This document shows, piece after piece, positions 1 through 9,359 of a DNA stretch of 64,000 nucleotides. Origin of the DNA: Methanococcus maripaludis (GTDB lineage: Archaea > AGJL01 > Methanococci > Methanococcales > Methanococcaceae). Both the position numbers and the translations under genes were made by a program. The notes beneath the pieces are model-generated. The model searched no databases, was not told the DNA's origin, and saw only the letters and a program-made list of their open reading frames with translations. The number at the start of each line of letters is the position of its first letter. Within the stretch, counting starts at the first letter, position 1. The DNA lies in contig NZ_JACDUL010000004.1 in assembly GCF_013760955.1 (NCBI RefSeq), positions 124,001-188,000 of the forward strand, read 5' to 3'.

Positions 1-4
1 CAAG

Positions 5-13
5 TATATATAA
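5..13 (+). promoter_or_regulatory. TATA box for candidate ncRNA
   Basis: A TATATATAA element lies about 26 bases upstream of a locally GC-richer segment with inverted repeats. No plus-strand reading frame follows until 1764, so if active it would drive a non-coding transcript starting near position 35. Placement is inferred from the usual archaeal TATA-to-start distance. Confidence 0.4.
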
Positions 14-34
14 TAAAAAATATAACATTACTTG

Positions 35-157
35 GCAGTTGATTTCGTGATACTGTCACTAGCAGTTCTACCTACAAGGCGGCCATCTTGAGTATCTGTT
101 GAGAGTCAATGAAAACATGGTTTTCCAAAGGTAGATACATTAATCCTGCTTTTTTGA
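35..157 (+). ncRNA. Candidate structured non-coding RNA
   Basis: From about 31 to 138 the sequence is roughly 43% GC, far above the surrounding AT-rich spacer, and codes for nothing evident. Several stems can be drawn: 67-73 with 129-135 (7 bp), 75-78 with 87-90, 111-116 with 120-125 (6 bp, 3-base loop), and 47-50 with 56-59. An alternative pairing of 49-54 with 91-96 is also perfect. An ACA trinucleotide at 137-139 follows the long stem by one base, as in H/ACA guide RNAs. A T-run at 150-155 could terminate it. I do not recognise a known family and the strand is inferred from the TATA box at 5-13. It could also be a 3' UTR structure of the minus-strand gene at 212-787. Confidence 0.4.
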
Positions 158-211
158 AAAATTTAAAAAAAGATTTAGACGATTTTAAAGATTATTTTAT
201 ATTTATTTGTA

Positions 212-787
212 TTATTCGTTGATTTTTTTTAAAAGCCACGCCATATTTTGGCCAAGTAGTTCCATTGTATGCAGTCCTTCAGCATCTTTTTGAACGTCTC
301 CAATATCGAGCCCCATTCCCAAATTCCAGTAGTCTGAACCAACAGTTACCATCTGGTTTATTGAAAAGAAGTGGTTTAATGTATCAAAAACATGCGTTCC
401 ACCAGCTCTCCTTACAGACACAACTGCGGCCCCCACCTTTCTTTTTAAAATATCATCGTTTGCTTTTGCCACAAAGCCTACCCGATCGATTAATGCTTTC
501 ATTTCAGCAGTAACGTCTGTAAAATATGTGGGCGACCCTAAAATTATTCCATCAGCTTCAACCATCTTTTCTATGCAGTTATTTATAATATCGCACTCGA
601 TTATGCATTTATTGTTCAGTTTTTCAAAACACTTGTAGCATGCGGTACACCCCCGAAGCTTTCCACCGGCAATATGCATGTGTTCCGTAGAAATTCCTTC
701 GTTTTTTAGCTCTTTTAACACCCTATCTATCAAAATAGACGTATTTCCATCCCTTCTCGGACTTCCGTTAAATGCAACTACCTTCAA
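212..787 (-). CDS. Iron-sulfur flavoprotein / NADPH-dependent FMN reductase family
   Basis: A 191-residue flavodoxin-like protein. The N-terminus carries the FMN phosphate-binding loop (FNGSPRRDGNT, residues 6-16). Cysteines 47, 50, 53 and 61 form the compact CX2CX2CX7C pattern of archaeal iron-sulfur flavoproteins (Isf), which bind a 4Fe-4S cluster next to FMN. GSPTYF near residue 85 is the typical second flavin loop. The likely role is cytoplasmic electron transfer between ferredoxin and an unidentified acceptor; the substrate cannot be told. The start is a TTG about four bases after GGGTGGGATA. It stands alone and convergent with the candidate RNA at 35-157. Confidence 0.85.
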   Translation of the reverse strand: MKVVAFNGSPRRDGNTSILIDRVLKELKNEGISTEHMHIAGGKLRGCTACYKCFEKLNNKCIIECDIINNCIEKMVEADGIILGSPTYFTDVTAEMKALIDRVGFVAKANDDILKRKVGAAVVSVRRAGGTHVFDTLNHFFSINQMVTVGSDYWNLGMGLDIGDVQKDAEGLHTMELLGQNMAWLLKKINE

Positions 788-883
788 TATCCCACCCTCA
801 AAAATAATCCATGTTTGATTTTATGGGTTTGAGAAATGATATATTTTTGCATTAATTTAATAAAAAAAGGTTTAAAAAAAGAT

Positions 884-1684
884 TTATTGTTTTTCTACGA
901 TTTTTAGGTCATTTTCAAGATCATCTGAAAATTCCATGCTATAAAATTCTCCAGAAGTTGGAAGAACCATATAAAATTCTGGCGTTGTATCAAATGAAGC
1001 TTCAACAGACTCTATTTCAAAATCAAGAATGTGTCCTCCAGCCAATTTATCATCAGTTATGAAATGTAAGTGGTATAAAGGAACATTTAACCCAGACATA
1101 AATTCAGGAACCCAAAACCCAACAACAGTTCCAGAAACATTTTCAAATTCAAATACTGACTGATTTTTCACAACATCTACAAGTTTTTCATAAGGTTTTT
1201 CTTGGGATGGAACACTTCTCGTTTTCATTTTTGAGAAATTTCCTGTCAATTTTACTGCATAAACCATGTTTTTCGACGGGAATTTCGATTCAAAATAGGA
1301 TTCAAATTCAGAAATATTCATATCATTTAAAAAATACGTTTCATCGCATTCAAATGAAGTAACCGTTGCAAACGGAGTAGTTACATTTTCAACCACATAT
1401 GCAACACCATCTGCTTTAACCTGATAGCATATTCCATCCAAAACAACCATTTCCCCATCGAGTTTGTCAAAAGTACCTATTCCAAAATCCCCGTGAGTTA
1501 CAAGTTCATCCACAGGAATAAATCCATCATATATGCTTTCCATCAATGCATTTATCGTAGATACTTGATATAAAACATCTGAAATCTGTTCTGACTTGAT
1601 TTCGGAATTAGAACCATCATTCGTAGAGATGCAACCGGAAAATAACACCATCATGATTACCAATAATTTTACAAATACATTCAT
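884..1684 (-). CDS. Alpha-acetolactate decarboxylase, predicted lipoprotein
   Basis: 266 residues. The body matches the acetolactate decarboxylase family (BudA/AlsD), which converts acetolactate to acetoin. Visible family blocks are HGDFGIGTFDKLDGEM (from about residue 64), TRSVP with the conserved arginine, VGFWVPEF, and the zinc site HLH (205, 207) plus GGH (218). All three zinc histidines are present, so activity is plausible. The N-terminus is a hydrophobic signal ending in the lipobox LFSGC (Cys18), implying anchoring outside the membrane. This is odd for an enzyme whose substrate is a cytoplasmic branched-chain amino acid intermediate. The start is the ATG at 1684, preceded by GGTGAATAAT; an in-frame GTG at 1693 overlaps that site. 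Single-gene unit. Confidence 0.85.
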   Translation of the reverse strand: MNVFVKLLVIMMVLFSGCISTNDGSNSEIKSEQISDVLYQVSTINALMESIYDGFIPVDELVTHGDFGIGTFDKLDGEMVVLDGICYQVKADGVAYVVENVTTPFATVTSFECDETYFLNDMNISEFESYFESKFPSKNMVYAVKLTGNFSKMKTRSVPSQEKPYEKLVDVVKNQSVFEFENVSGTVVGFWVPEFMSGLNVPLYHLHFITDDKLAGGHILDFEIESVEASFDTTPEFYMVLPTSGEFYSMEFSDDLENDLKIVEKQ

Positions 1685-1763
1685 ATTATTCACCTGTTTT
1701 AAATGAAAATACTTATAATTAAAAGGTTATAAATAATAAATGATTTGGTTTTAGGTGTAATTT

Positions 1764-1910
1764 ATGAAATGGCTTGAAGAATTGATAGATTTACTGGAGT
1801 GTCCGAATTGTAAGGGCGATTTAGAACTTTTGGGCAACAAAGTATGCTGTAAAAATTGTAAAAAAATTTATTCTATTAAAGATAAAATCCCAGTACTTCT
1901 TGATGAATAG
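1764..1910 (+). CDS. Trm112-like zinc-ribbon protein (UPF0434/Trm112p family)
   Basis: A 48-residue protein. It has the short Trm112 pattern: a CPNC knuckle at residues 13-16, a CKNC knuckle at 29-32 and the C-terminal YSIKDKIPVLL block. Archaeal Trm112 proteins bind and activate SAM methyltransferases that modify rRNA, tRNA or release factor. The start ATG follows AGGTGTAATTT. It ends eight bases before the RNA 2',3'-cyclic phosphodiesterase gene, so the two are probably cotranscribed. Family is confident; the partner methyltransferase is unknown. Confidence 0.75.
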   Translation: MKWLEELIDLLECPNCKGDLELLGNKVCCKNCKKIYSIKDKIPVLLDE

Positions 1911-1918
1911 GTGATTTT

Positions 1919-2443
1919 ATGAGATGTTTCCTTGCAATTGAATTAAAATCTGAATTAAAGGACATTTTGGAAAATTTAAAAAAACAATTTAATTTAAAAG
2001 GCATAAAAACAGTTGAAAAAGAGAATTTGCACATAACTGTAAAATTTTTAGGCGATGTTGACGATAAAAAACTTGAAGAAATACTTGAATCTGATTTAAA
2101 AATTGAAAAAGTTATTTCTGAAATAAAAGGAGTTGGAACGTTCCCAAATGAAGAATACATCCGGGTAATATGGGTTGGAACTACAAATCTTGAAGAAATA
2201 TTCAAAAATATTGATGAAAAACTCTTTAAATTGGGTTTTAAAAAAGAAAAAAGTTACGATCCACACATTACCCTTGGAAGGGTTAAATTTATCGAAAATG
2301 ATTCAAAAGAAACTTTAAAAAATTTAATTGAAAAGAATAAACACGTGGATTTTGGAAAAGTCGAAATAAATTCAATTTCTCTAATGAAAAGTACGCTGAC
2401 TAAAGAAGGCCCTGTTTATGAAACCGTTAAAAAGTGGGACTAA
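1919..2443 (+). CDS. thpR: RNA 2',3'-cyclic phosphodiesterase (ThpR/LigT family)
   Basis: 174 residues, the usual length of the 2H phosphoesterase family. Two HxT motifs are visible: HITV at residues 38-41 and HITL near 118. These two histidine/threonine pairs form the active site that opens 2',3'-cyclic phosphates to 2'-phosphates; some members also ligate tRNA halves in vitro. The start ATG follows AGGTGATTTT, and the gene sits eight bases after the Trm112-like gene. It ends one base before the convergent MBL gene. Confidence 0.88.
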   Translation: MRCFLAIELKSELKDILENLKKQFNLKGIKTVEKENLHITVKFLGDVDDKKLEEILESDLKIEKVISEIKGVGTFPNEEYIRVIWVGTTNLEEIFKNIDEKLFKLGFKKEKSYDPHITLGRVKFIENDSKETLKNLIEKNKHVDFGKVEINSISLMKSTLTKEGPVYETVKKWD

Positions 2444-2444
2444 A

Positions 2445-2987
2445 TTAAAGATATTCTGAAGTGTACAACATTCCATAATGCCCAGTTATAATATTCTTTT
2501 TTAGAGATACAATTTTTTGAATTGATTTTTTTGAAAGTTCAAGATCTATTGCAATTGGAAGATCCAAATTTTCTAAAACATTTTCCTTACGATGAACTGC
2601 AGCAGGTGCAACCACGTAATCGTCATACATTACAGAAATACTGTCGAAAGTGTGCCCCGGAGTCCATAGTATATCTATCTCCGGATCTTTGAATTCATTT
2701 ATGGATCCATCAGAATACCTAACAACTTTGGCATTTCTAAAAAGGTCGTTATTTCCATTGTGGTTGTTGTGATTATGCGAACTTATAACATAATCGATAT
2801 CCTTTAATTTAACGTCCAATTTATTCAAATTCGAGATTATAATCTTCTTCTTATCCCTTGAAGAAGTATCAACAATTATTTTATTCTCTGATGTTTCGAT
2901 ATATGTACAAGATGAACTCGGGCCCACAAACATGCCATTTTCCTCATCGAGATATGTAATCGAACCATCATAAAGTAGTTTTAACAA
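2445..2987 (-). CDS. MBL-fold (metallo-beta-lactamase superfamily) protein with altered metal motif
   Basis: 180 residues. The canonical HxHxDH metal motif appears as HNHNNH near residues 67-72, with Asn in place of the Asp that holds the second metal. TPGH near residue 110 and TGHYG near 169 look like later ligand positions. The likely activity is hydrolase or sulfur/oxygen chemistry on an unknown substrate, possibly with one metal. A TTG start follows AAGTGATTAC. It is close to the tgtA gene upstream on the same strand, but the 50-base gap is AT-rich and may hold its own promoter. Confidence 0.7.
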   Translation of the reverse strand: MLKLLYDGSITYLDEENGMFVGPSSSCTYIETSENKIIVDTSSRDKKKIIISNLNKLDVKLKDIDYVISSHNHNNHNGNNDLFRNAKVVRYSDGSINEFKDPEIDILWTPGHTFDSISVMYDDYVVAPAAVHRKENVLENLDLPIAIDLELSKKSIQKIVSLKKNIITGHYGMLYTSEYL

Positions 2988-3037
2988 GTAATCACTTCCA
3001 TAATATTAAAAGTAATTTAGATTTTAAGTTAATAAAG

Positions 3038-4987
3038 TTATTTTTTCAATCCACCACGAAGAGTTACCGCGACACCGTAATCGAATTCCATCAATTCACG
3101 ACCATTGAGTATTGTCGTACCGTATGCGAGTAACTCATCATCAGAATTTACAACCAATACTTCTTCAAATGGCCTTAATTCTGGATCGCAGTCTTTAACG
3201 AATTTTGAATAAACGGATTTTCCAGCTCTTGCATATTCTTCAACACTGCTGTCAATTACAATTCTGTACTTTGGAAACTCGAGTTTTTCATGTAAAAGTT
3301 CAGCACCGGATTTTGCAGGAATTAAGAAGTTATCGTTTGCTCTTAAGGTAAACAAAACCTCTTTTTCAAGTAAAAGATTTCTAATTCTTCCGGTATTTTT
3401 GCTTCTTCTTGTTTTTACTTTTTCCATTAACTCTTCGTCGAGTATTTTTGCTCCGTACTGGTATTCGAGCATTTTTCCAACTCTGAATACATCAGGATTA
3501 ATTTTATCGCACTCTTTTTTCTTACCGTAGTGATTTATGTAGTAATTGTATGTACTTATATCGAGTATTTTTTCAGAATGTTTTTCCTTAAATTCGCTTA
3601 CAAATTCATTGTTGTATTTTTTTTCAAAATCATACAAATCAGGCACTTCATTTTGAGCTAATGGATACATTGTATCTATATTTAATGGAACTAACCCAAA
3701 TACGCCATCTTTTATAAGTACGTCAACATCACAAGGAACATTACTTAAATTTTCATGATAAGGTTTTGAAGTGTTTTCAGAAACGCTTGTTACGTAGATT
3801 TTATCGTACTGAATTCTATCAAGCCTTTGTTTGTGCCTGTATATTTCAGGCCGATTCATGCTTTCATATCCTGTGTAGAAAAATCCTGACTTTTTAGAAA
3901 CAGGGTCGTGTTTTTCGATAAAATCCATGTATTTTGAAATAACTCTCAAACCATTCAAAAGTTTAGGGTGGCTTCTGCATCTCTCTTCAACGAGTTCCCA
4001 GAGGTTTCCTTCTTTTATTGCATTTTTAATTCTGTCAATTTCTTCAAAAGTAACGTAGAGATTGTGTTCTGCAAGTAATCTCGTTTTTTCCTTTTCTTCC
4101 AAGTTGTAGAGCTGTTTTGGAGTGTATTCACTACATACTTTACAGGTGCAAGGGAAACTTTTCAAATCCTTCATGTCTTCAAGGTGGAGTGTTCCATCTG
4201 CTGTTAAATATCTTCCATTTTTAGCGTAAAGAGCATATGCTGCACTATCAAATAAATCACATCCAAGAGCAACTGAAAGTGCAAATAACATCGGGTGTCC
4301 GCATCCAAATAAGTGAACAGGCTTGTTTGTTGGTAGATGCATTTTTGAATTTAAAATAACTTCTGCAACTTCTCGATACCTATAATCTTCCATTAAAGGA
4401 ACTACTGCGCCAATCGGGTAAATATCAAAGTCCATTTTACCCATAACTTCAGCACTTTTCTGCCTTAAATCCAAATATTTTGAACCCTGAATAGTTCCAT
4501 TAAGTGCGAGTTTGTATCCCATTTCTTTTCTTCTTTTAATCGAGTCTTCTGCTCTTTTAAAAGTTTCAATTAGATCGCTTTCAGCTTTTTCTCTTGAAAC
4601 ATCCGGACCAGTTGGGATATCAAGTATTGTTCCAACATCTACACCGATTTTTTCCTGAAAATCGATTATTTCCATTGGGCCGACATTTACGTCCCCATAA
4701 ACGCTCAACTGGAATGAACCGCTGTCAGTTACAACAACATTTTTAAAGTCTATTAATTCATGAATTCCTTTTGTTTCCGCAATTTCTCTAAGTTCGGGTG
4801 TCGTGTACGTTATATACGAATTTGTAATTACAACATCTGCCATTTTATTTATTAAATCCATTGAAACAGTCTGTTTTTTAGGATTTGGATGAATTACGGG
4901 CATAATCGTTGGAGTTTCAATTTTTTTTCCGTTTATCGTGATACTCCCGAGTCTACCCATTGCGTCACGAGCTTTTATTTCAAACAT
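3038..4987 (-). CDS. tgtA: tRNA-guanine(15) transglycosylase, archaeosine-type
   Basis: 649 residues. This enzyme exchanges guanine 15 in the D-loop of archaeal tRNAs for preQ0, the first tRNA-bound step to archaeosine. The TGT catalytic barrel fills residues 1-340: VTDSGSFQ near 87-94 holds the general acid Asp, DLFDSAAY near 244-251 the nucleophile region. Zinc ligands are Cys280, Cys282, Cys285 and His308 (CTCKVC...H). The C-terminal third contains the archaeal-specific domains, ending in a PUA domain (about 570-649) that grips the tRNA acceptor stem. Length matches archaeal rather than bacterial Tgt. Start ATG is preceded by GGTGGAAAC. Confidence 0.95.
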   Translation of the reverse strand: MFEIKARDAMGRLGSITINGKKIETPTIMPVIHPNPKKQTVSMDLINKMADVVITNSYITYTTPELREIAETKGIHELIDFKNVVVTDSGSFQLSVYGDVNVGPMEIIDFQEKIGVDVGTILDIPTGPDVSREKAESDLIETFKRAEDSIKRRKEMGYKLALNGTIQGSKYLDLRQKSAEVMGKMDFDIYPIGAVVPLMEDYRYREVAEVILNSKMHLPTNKPVHLFGCGHPMLFALSVALGCDLFDSAAYALYAKNGRYLTADGTLHLEDMKDLKSFPCTCKVCSEYTPKQLYNLEEKEKTRLLAEHNLYVTFEEIDRIKNAIKEGNLWELVEERCRSHPKLLNGLRVISKYMDFIEKHDPVSKKSGFFYTGYESMNRPEIYRHKQRLDRIQYDKIYVTSVSENTSKPYHENLSNVPCDVDVLIKDGVFGLVPLNIDTMYPLAQNEVPDLYDFEKKYNNEFVSEFKEKHSEKILDISTYNYYINHYGKKKECDKINPDVFRVGKMLEYQYGAKILDEELMEKVKTRRSKNTGRIRNLLLEKEVLFTLRANDNFLIPAKSGAELLHEKLEFPKYRIVIDSSVEEYARAGKSVYSKFVKDCDPELRPFEEVLVVNSDDELLAYGTTILNGRELMEFDYGVAVTLRGGLKK

Positions 4988-5133
4988 GTTTCCACCATAA
5001 ATTAAACTTCATAATCGTAAAAATCGATAATTTTCAATAATAATCCCAAATGTTAAAATAGCAATTAACTATTAGATATATTACTTCATATAAAAAGAGG
5101 TTCTTATTTAAAATATTTTTGGTTGGCGAGAAA

Positions 5134-5484
5134 ATGTATGAACAGGCTATTGTTATTCGAAATGATCTAAAAATGGGAAAGGGGAAAATGGCGGCTCAAG
5201 CCTGTCATGCATCGATTCAAGCTTTTTTACACGCTCAAAAAATAAGTTCATCTGCGGTTAGTGGCTGGATGAATGAAGGGCAGAAGAAAGTTGTTTTAAA
5301 AGTAAATTCTGAAAAGGAACTTTTAGAAATATTTAAAAACGTCAATATCGAAGGACTTCCATGCAGTTTGATAAGAGATGCTGGAAGAACCCAGGTTGAA
5401 CCCGGAAGTCTTACTGCTGTAGGAATTGGTCCTGAAAAAGAAGAAAAAATTTCAAAAGTTACAAAAGATTTAAAATTACTTTAA
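5134..5484 (+). CDS. pth2: Peptidyl-tRNA hydrolase, Pth2 type
   Basis: 116 residues. Pth2 cleaves the ester between peptide and tRNA on drop-off peptidyl-tRNAs. Family signatures are the N-terminal [20 protein letters not shown] block and the C-terminal [19 protein letters not shown] block. The ATG at 5134 gives the family-standard N-terminus. An in-frame TTG at 5119 would add five residues. The gene is divergent from tgtA across a 146-base AT-rich spacer holding promoters for both. Confidence 0.94.
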   Translation: MYEQAIVIRNDLKMGKGKMAAQACHASIQAFLHAQKISSSAVSGWMNEGQKKVVLKVNSEKELLEIFKNVNIEGLPCSLIRDAGRTQVEPGSLTAVGIGPEKEEKISKVTKDLKLL

Positions 5485-5619
5485 ATTTTAAATTTACAAG
5501 AGTTTTGAAAAATTTAAGCACTATTAATAAATATTTGAAAACAAAATAAATAACATACAAAATTTAAGTCTAATCGATTCTTTTATTCTTTAAGAGTTAA
5601 TTTTAATCTGGTGATAATT

Positions 5620-6855
5620 GTGGCTGTTAAAATTGCAGAGCTTACCTGCGGAGCAGAATACAGTGGTGTTCAAGCTGAAATTGAAAAAGCTGCGAAAGAA
5701 GTCGGTGGAGAAATTGTATATCCTGAAGTCGATTTAGAATATATCGATAAAGTTAACGACTATTTAGGATTTGAAGTCGCGTCTGCTAACTTAAAATTAA
5801 TGTTTGCAAGAGCAATGTCAATTATTGAAGGAAATACTGATGCAGAAGCAGTTTTTATTTCAACCTGCTTTAGATGTGCCGAAGGAGCCCTTGTAAGAAA
5901 TGAAGTTAGGAGATTGATACAGCAAAACACTGATTTACCGGTTGTTATGTATTCGTTTACCGAAAGAACGAAAGCTTCAGAGTTACTTACAAGAATGGAA
6001 GCACTTGTTACGATTGTTGATAAAAAAGCACTTCTTGCAAGGAAAAAACAAGATGGAGTAAGTTTAGGTCTTGATAGTGGTTCAACTACAACAAAAGCCG
6101 TTATTATGAAAGATAACGAGGTTATAGGAACCGGTTGGGTTTATACTAAAGATGTTATCGAATCTGCACAAGAAGCACTTGATGCTGCTTTGAAAGAATC
6201 CGGACTTAAAATGGAAGATATTGAAACAATTGGAACTACAGGTTATGGTAGACATACACTTGGAGACCACTTTAAAGCTGATTTAGTACAGGAAGAATTA
6301 ACTGTTAACTCAAAAGGAGCTGCATTTTTAGCAGGTGCCCAGAAAGGAGAAGCTACCGTGATTGATATTGGTGGAATGGATAACAAAGCAATTTCACTAA
6401 ATAATGCGATTCCCGATGGTTTTACAATGGGTGGAATCTGTGCAGGTGCAAGTGGTAGGTTCTTTGAAATCACTGCAAAAAGACTCGATGTTTCAATTCA
6501 GGAGCTTGGTGACATTGCAGCGACTGGCGACTGGCGAAATGTTATGATGAACAGCTATTGTATCGTATTTGGAATTCAGGATTTAGTAACTGGTCTTGCA
6601 GGAGGTGCTACACCAAATGACGTTGCCGCGGCTGCTGCCCACTCTGTTGCAGAACAGATTTACGAACAGCAACTTCAGGAAGTTGATGTACGGGATCCTT
6701 TAATTTTGGTTGGTGGAAGCAGTCTTTTAAAAGGAATGGTTCTTGCACTTGAAGAAATACTCGGTAAAAAAATAATAGTTCCAAAATATTCTCAATATAT
6801 CGGTGCAGTTGGTGCAGCATTGATCTCTTCAGGATATCGGAATCTCAAAAAATAA
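5620..6855 (+). CDS. Methanogenesis marker protein 15 (BadF/BadG/HgdC-type ATPase)
   Basis: About 411 residues. The C-terminal two thirds is an ASKHA-fold ATPase of the 2-hydroxyacyl-CoA dehydratase activator type: [13 protein letters not shown] (phosphate 1 loop), [33 protein letters not shown] with a cluster-type cysteine, and LVGGSSLL. Activators of this class couple ATP hydrolysis to electron transfer. The N-terminal ~140 residues are specific to this methanogen-restricted family, named methanogenesis marker 15; its role is unknown but its distribution tracks methane production. The GTG at 5620 lies four bases after GGTGAT; an earlier in-frame GTG at 5611 overlaps that site. It precedes nrpR by 36 bases. 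Confidence 0.85.
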   Translation: MAVKIAELTCGAEYSGVQAEIEKAAKEVGGEIVYPEVDLEYIDKVNDYLGFEVASANLKLMFARAMSIIEGNTDAEAVFISTCFRCAEGALVRNEVRRLIQQNTDLPVVMYSFTERTKASELLTRMEALVTIVDKKALLARKKQDGVSLGLDSGSTTTKAVIMKDNEVIGTGWVYTKDVIESAQEALDAALKESGLKMEDIETIGTTGYGRHTLGDHFKADLVQEELTVNSKGAAFLAGAQKGEATVIDIGGMDNKAISLNNAIPDGFTMGGICAGASGRFFEITAKRLDVSIQELGDIAATGDWRNVMMNSYCIVFGIQDLVTGLAGGATPNDVAAAAAHSVAEQIYEQQLQEVDVRDPLILVGGSSLLKGMVLALEEILGKKIIVPKYSQYIGAVGAALISSGYRNLKK

Positions 6856-6891
6856 CTTTTTTTGGTTAGTTAAGCTAATAGGTGTGGCTTT

Positions 6892-8502
6892 ATGGACAGT
6901 AATATCGATGTTGAAATATTATCTATACTATCAGAATCATCTGCCCCAGTCGGTGCAAAAATAATCGCAGATGCACTGAAAGACAGAGGTTATGATATAG
7001 GGGAACGGGCGGTTAGATATCACTTAAAAGTACTTGATGAAACCAGCCTTACTAAAAAATTGGGATATTCAGGAAGAGAAATCACTGAAAAAGGAATTGA
7101 AGAACTTGAAAAAGCAAATATTTCATTTAGGATTGGTTCAGTATTTTCACAAGTGATTGAAAAACTTTATTTATCAGATTTTCCTTCAAAAGTTCTTATA
7201 AATACTGCAAAATTTGAAGGGGACTATAAAACAATAAAAGAACTTGTCTTAAAATCATTTGAAGCCGGTTATTCTGTAGGAGATTACCTAAATATCAAGA
7301 AAAAAGGATATTCAGTATTCGTTGAAACACTTTGTAGTATCACATTCGATAATTTTCTATTGAAAAACGGAATAATTCCTACCCCTGAATACGGTGGAAT
7401 CGTTAAATTTGAAGACTACGAACCTGTAAATTTTGAAGGAGTAATTGAATTTAAAAGTACCTCAATTGACCCATTGGTTGCATTTATCATGCAGGGAAAA
7501 ACGGATGTAATTGGAGTAATTGAAAATGGAGAAGGTCTCGTTCCTGCAAACTTTAGGGTAATTCCAAAATCAAGTGAAAAACAGTTTGAAAATATTCTTA
7601 AAAAAGATATGTTAAATTCTGTTTTGGCATATGGCACTGAAAACGTACTTGGAATGAATTTAAATCCCGAACAGATTGGAGTAGTGTTGGTTGGTGGATT
7701 AACGCCGTTATGTATTCCACATGAATCAGGATATACTGCAGACATCAGTGCTGCCACACAACTTAAAGATATTTCTTCGATGGAGAAAAAAACAAAAGGA
7801 TTCCTTGAACCAAAGAAAAAGAAAGGAAAATTTAAGGTAACTCCAGTTTTATCAAAAATGCTTTCGAAAATGCAAGCCGTAAATTACGATATTGAAGATA
7901 AAAAAGGCAATGTAGTTGTAAATACTGCAAGAGTTCCGATTGAATACAAAGAAGAAGCAATAAACGCATTAAAAGACAGCTACGAAAATAAACTCGCAAT
8001 TTCAGATAGATTAAAAATAGAATATGACGGAGAATTCTTAAATGCATACACAATCTGTTCATTAACCGTTGATGGGGTATTCTTAAAGAATAAAATCCCC
8101 GTAATCCCCTACTACGGTGGAATTTTAGAAGTTAAAACAGATAAAAAACGGTTTATCGAAGCAATTGACTACGAAGGAACTTCTCTTGACCCTCACGAAG
8201 TATTTTTCAATAAAGCTGATGGTAAAAACTACATTTTAGCCGGTATTCGAAAAGTTCCGATGTCTGCAACCGAAAAATTAATCGAACTTAACGAAAAACT
8301 TGGCTGGAATTCGATAATTGAAATAGGGCGGCCAAATAACGACATTTGCGGCGTTCGTGTTGAAAAATGTATGTTTGGAATTACCACGATTGGTGGAACA
8401 AACCCATTTGCAAATATGCGCAAAAATAACATTCCAGTAGAAATGAAGACCCTTCACAGATCAATTGACTATTCAGAACTAACGCATTATGAAGATATTT
8501 AA
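6892..8502 (+). CDS. nrpR: Global nitrogen transcriptional repressor NrpR
   Basis: 536 residues. NrpR represses nitrogen fixation and ammonia assimilation genes in Methanococcus by binding GGAA-N6-TTCC operators; 2-oxoglutarate releases it. Residues 1-75 are a winged helix (VGAKIIADAL...AVRYHLKVL). Two tandem NrpR regulatory domains follow at about 85-305 and 320-536. Both carry matching YGGI and S(I/L)DP motifs (PEYGGIVKF...TSIDPLVAF and YYGGILEV...TSLDPHEVF). A lysine-rich linker separates them. Full length, single polypeptide form as in M. maripaludis. Start ATG follows GGTGTGGCTTT. I saw no obvious GGAA-N6-TTCC operator in its own leader. Confidence 0.95.
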   Translation: MDSNIDVEILSILSESSAPVGAKIIADALKDRGYDIGERAVRYHLKVLDETSLTKKLGYSGREITEKGIEELEKANISFRIGSVFSQVIEKLYLSDFPSKVLINTAKFEGDYKTIKELVLKSFEAGYSVGDYLNIKKKGYSVFVETLCSITFDNFLLKNGIIPTPEYGGIVKFEDYEPVNFEGVIEFKSTSIDPLVAFIMQGKTDVIGVIENGEGLVPANFRVIPKSSEKQFENILKKDMLNSVLAYGTENVLGMNLNPEQIGVVLVGGLTPLCIPHESGYTADISAATQLKDISSMEKKTKGFLEPKKKKGKFKVTPVLSKMLSKMQAVNYDIEDKKGNVVVNTARVPIEYKEEAINALKDSYENKLAISDRLKIEYDGEFLNAYTICSLTVDGVFLKNKIPVIPYYGGILEVKTDKKRFIEAIDYEGTSLDPHEVFFNKADGKNYILAGIRKVPMSATEKLIELNEKLGWNSIIEIGRPNNDICGVRVEKCMFGITTIGGTNPFANMRKNNIPVEMKTLHRSIDYSELTHYEDI

Positions 8503-8524
8503 ATTTTAATTTAAGGAGATATTT

Positions 8525-9301
8525 ATGGGAAAAAAGGACAAAAGATGGGTTCTTCAAAGGAAAAACGACCATTATTACAATCTAGCAAAAAAAAGAAATT
8601 ACAGGTCAAGAGCAACGTACAAACTATTCCAGTTGAATGAAAAATTCAATTTAATAAAGGAAAGAAACGTTGTTGTAGATTTAGGCTGTGCTCCAGGAGG
8701 ATGGCTTCAGGCTGCACGAGATATTGTGGGAGAGAAAGGGTTTATCGTTGGAATTGATTTACAGACTGTAAAGCCACTACCTTATGAAAATGTCATTGCA
8801 ATTAAAGGCGACATGACAAAAGAAGAAATTTTAAAACAGGCTAAGGACTTACTTCCAGAAAAACCTGACGTTATAATCTGCGATGCATCTCCAAACATCA
8901 GCGGGGTATGGGATGTAGACCATGCAAGGTCCCTTGAACTTACAACTATGGCACTCATGACTGCAACAAAAATGTTAAAAAAAGGCGGAAATTTTGTTGT
9001 AAAAGTATTTCAGGGCGATTTGTTCGAAAAATACGTTCAGCTCGTTTCAGAATACTTTGATAAAGCATTTACGACAAAACCAAGAGCTTCAAGAGACGAA
9101 AGTGCCGAAGTATATGTGATTGGAAAAAGATTTAACGGCAGAAAATTTGACATAAATTCAAAATCGCCAATCGTAAAACTGCTTGATACCAATCCAGAAG
9201 AAAAAGAAATTACGAGCCCAAGTTTAAGAAAAGAAATATCTAAAGAAGATAGCGGACTCATGATCAAAAGAATAAAGGAAATGAGATCCAAAAAAGAATA
9301 A
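8525..9301 (+). CDS. rlmE: Ribosomal RNA large subunit 2'-O-methyltransferase RlmE/FtsJ
   Basis: 258 residues. A Rossmann-fold SAM methyltransferase of the RrmJ family that methylates a ribose in the 23S rRNA A-loop. [14 protein letters not shown] is the SAM motif [10 protein letters not shown] holds the catalytic Asp, VVKVFQG the second catalytic Lys, and [11 protein letters not shown] the C-terminal Glu. The N-terminal [15 protein letters not shown] stretch holds the first catalytic Lys. About 50 C-terminal residues are charged and beyond the bacterial core. A strong AAGGAGATATTT site precedes the ATG. It follows nrpR by 22 bases and may be cotranscribed. Confidence 0.92.
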   Translation: MGKKDKRWVLQRKNDHYYNLAKKRNYRSRATYKLFQLNEKFNLIKERNVVVDLGCAPGGWLQAARDIVGEKGFIVGIDLQTVKPLPYENVIAIKGDMTKEEILKQAKDLLPEKPDVIICDASPNISGVWDVDHARSLELTTMALMTATKMLKKGGNFVVKVFQGDLFEKYVQLVSEYFDKAFTTKPRASRDESAEVYVIGKRFNGRKFDINSKSPIVKLLDTNPEEKEITSPSLRKEISKEDSGLMIKRIKEMRSKKE

Positions 9302-9359
9302 TTTTTGCATTAATATAAATTTAATACTTTTTTAACACTAAAAAAAATTAAAATAAATT

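Noticed and set aside
6892-8502. NrpR autoregulatory operator (GGAA-N6-TTCC)
   Set aside because: No such sequence was seen in the 36-base gap before nrpR or directly upstream of marker 15.
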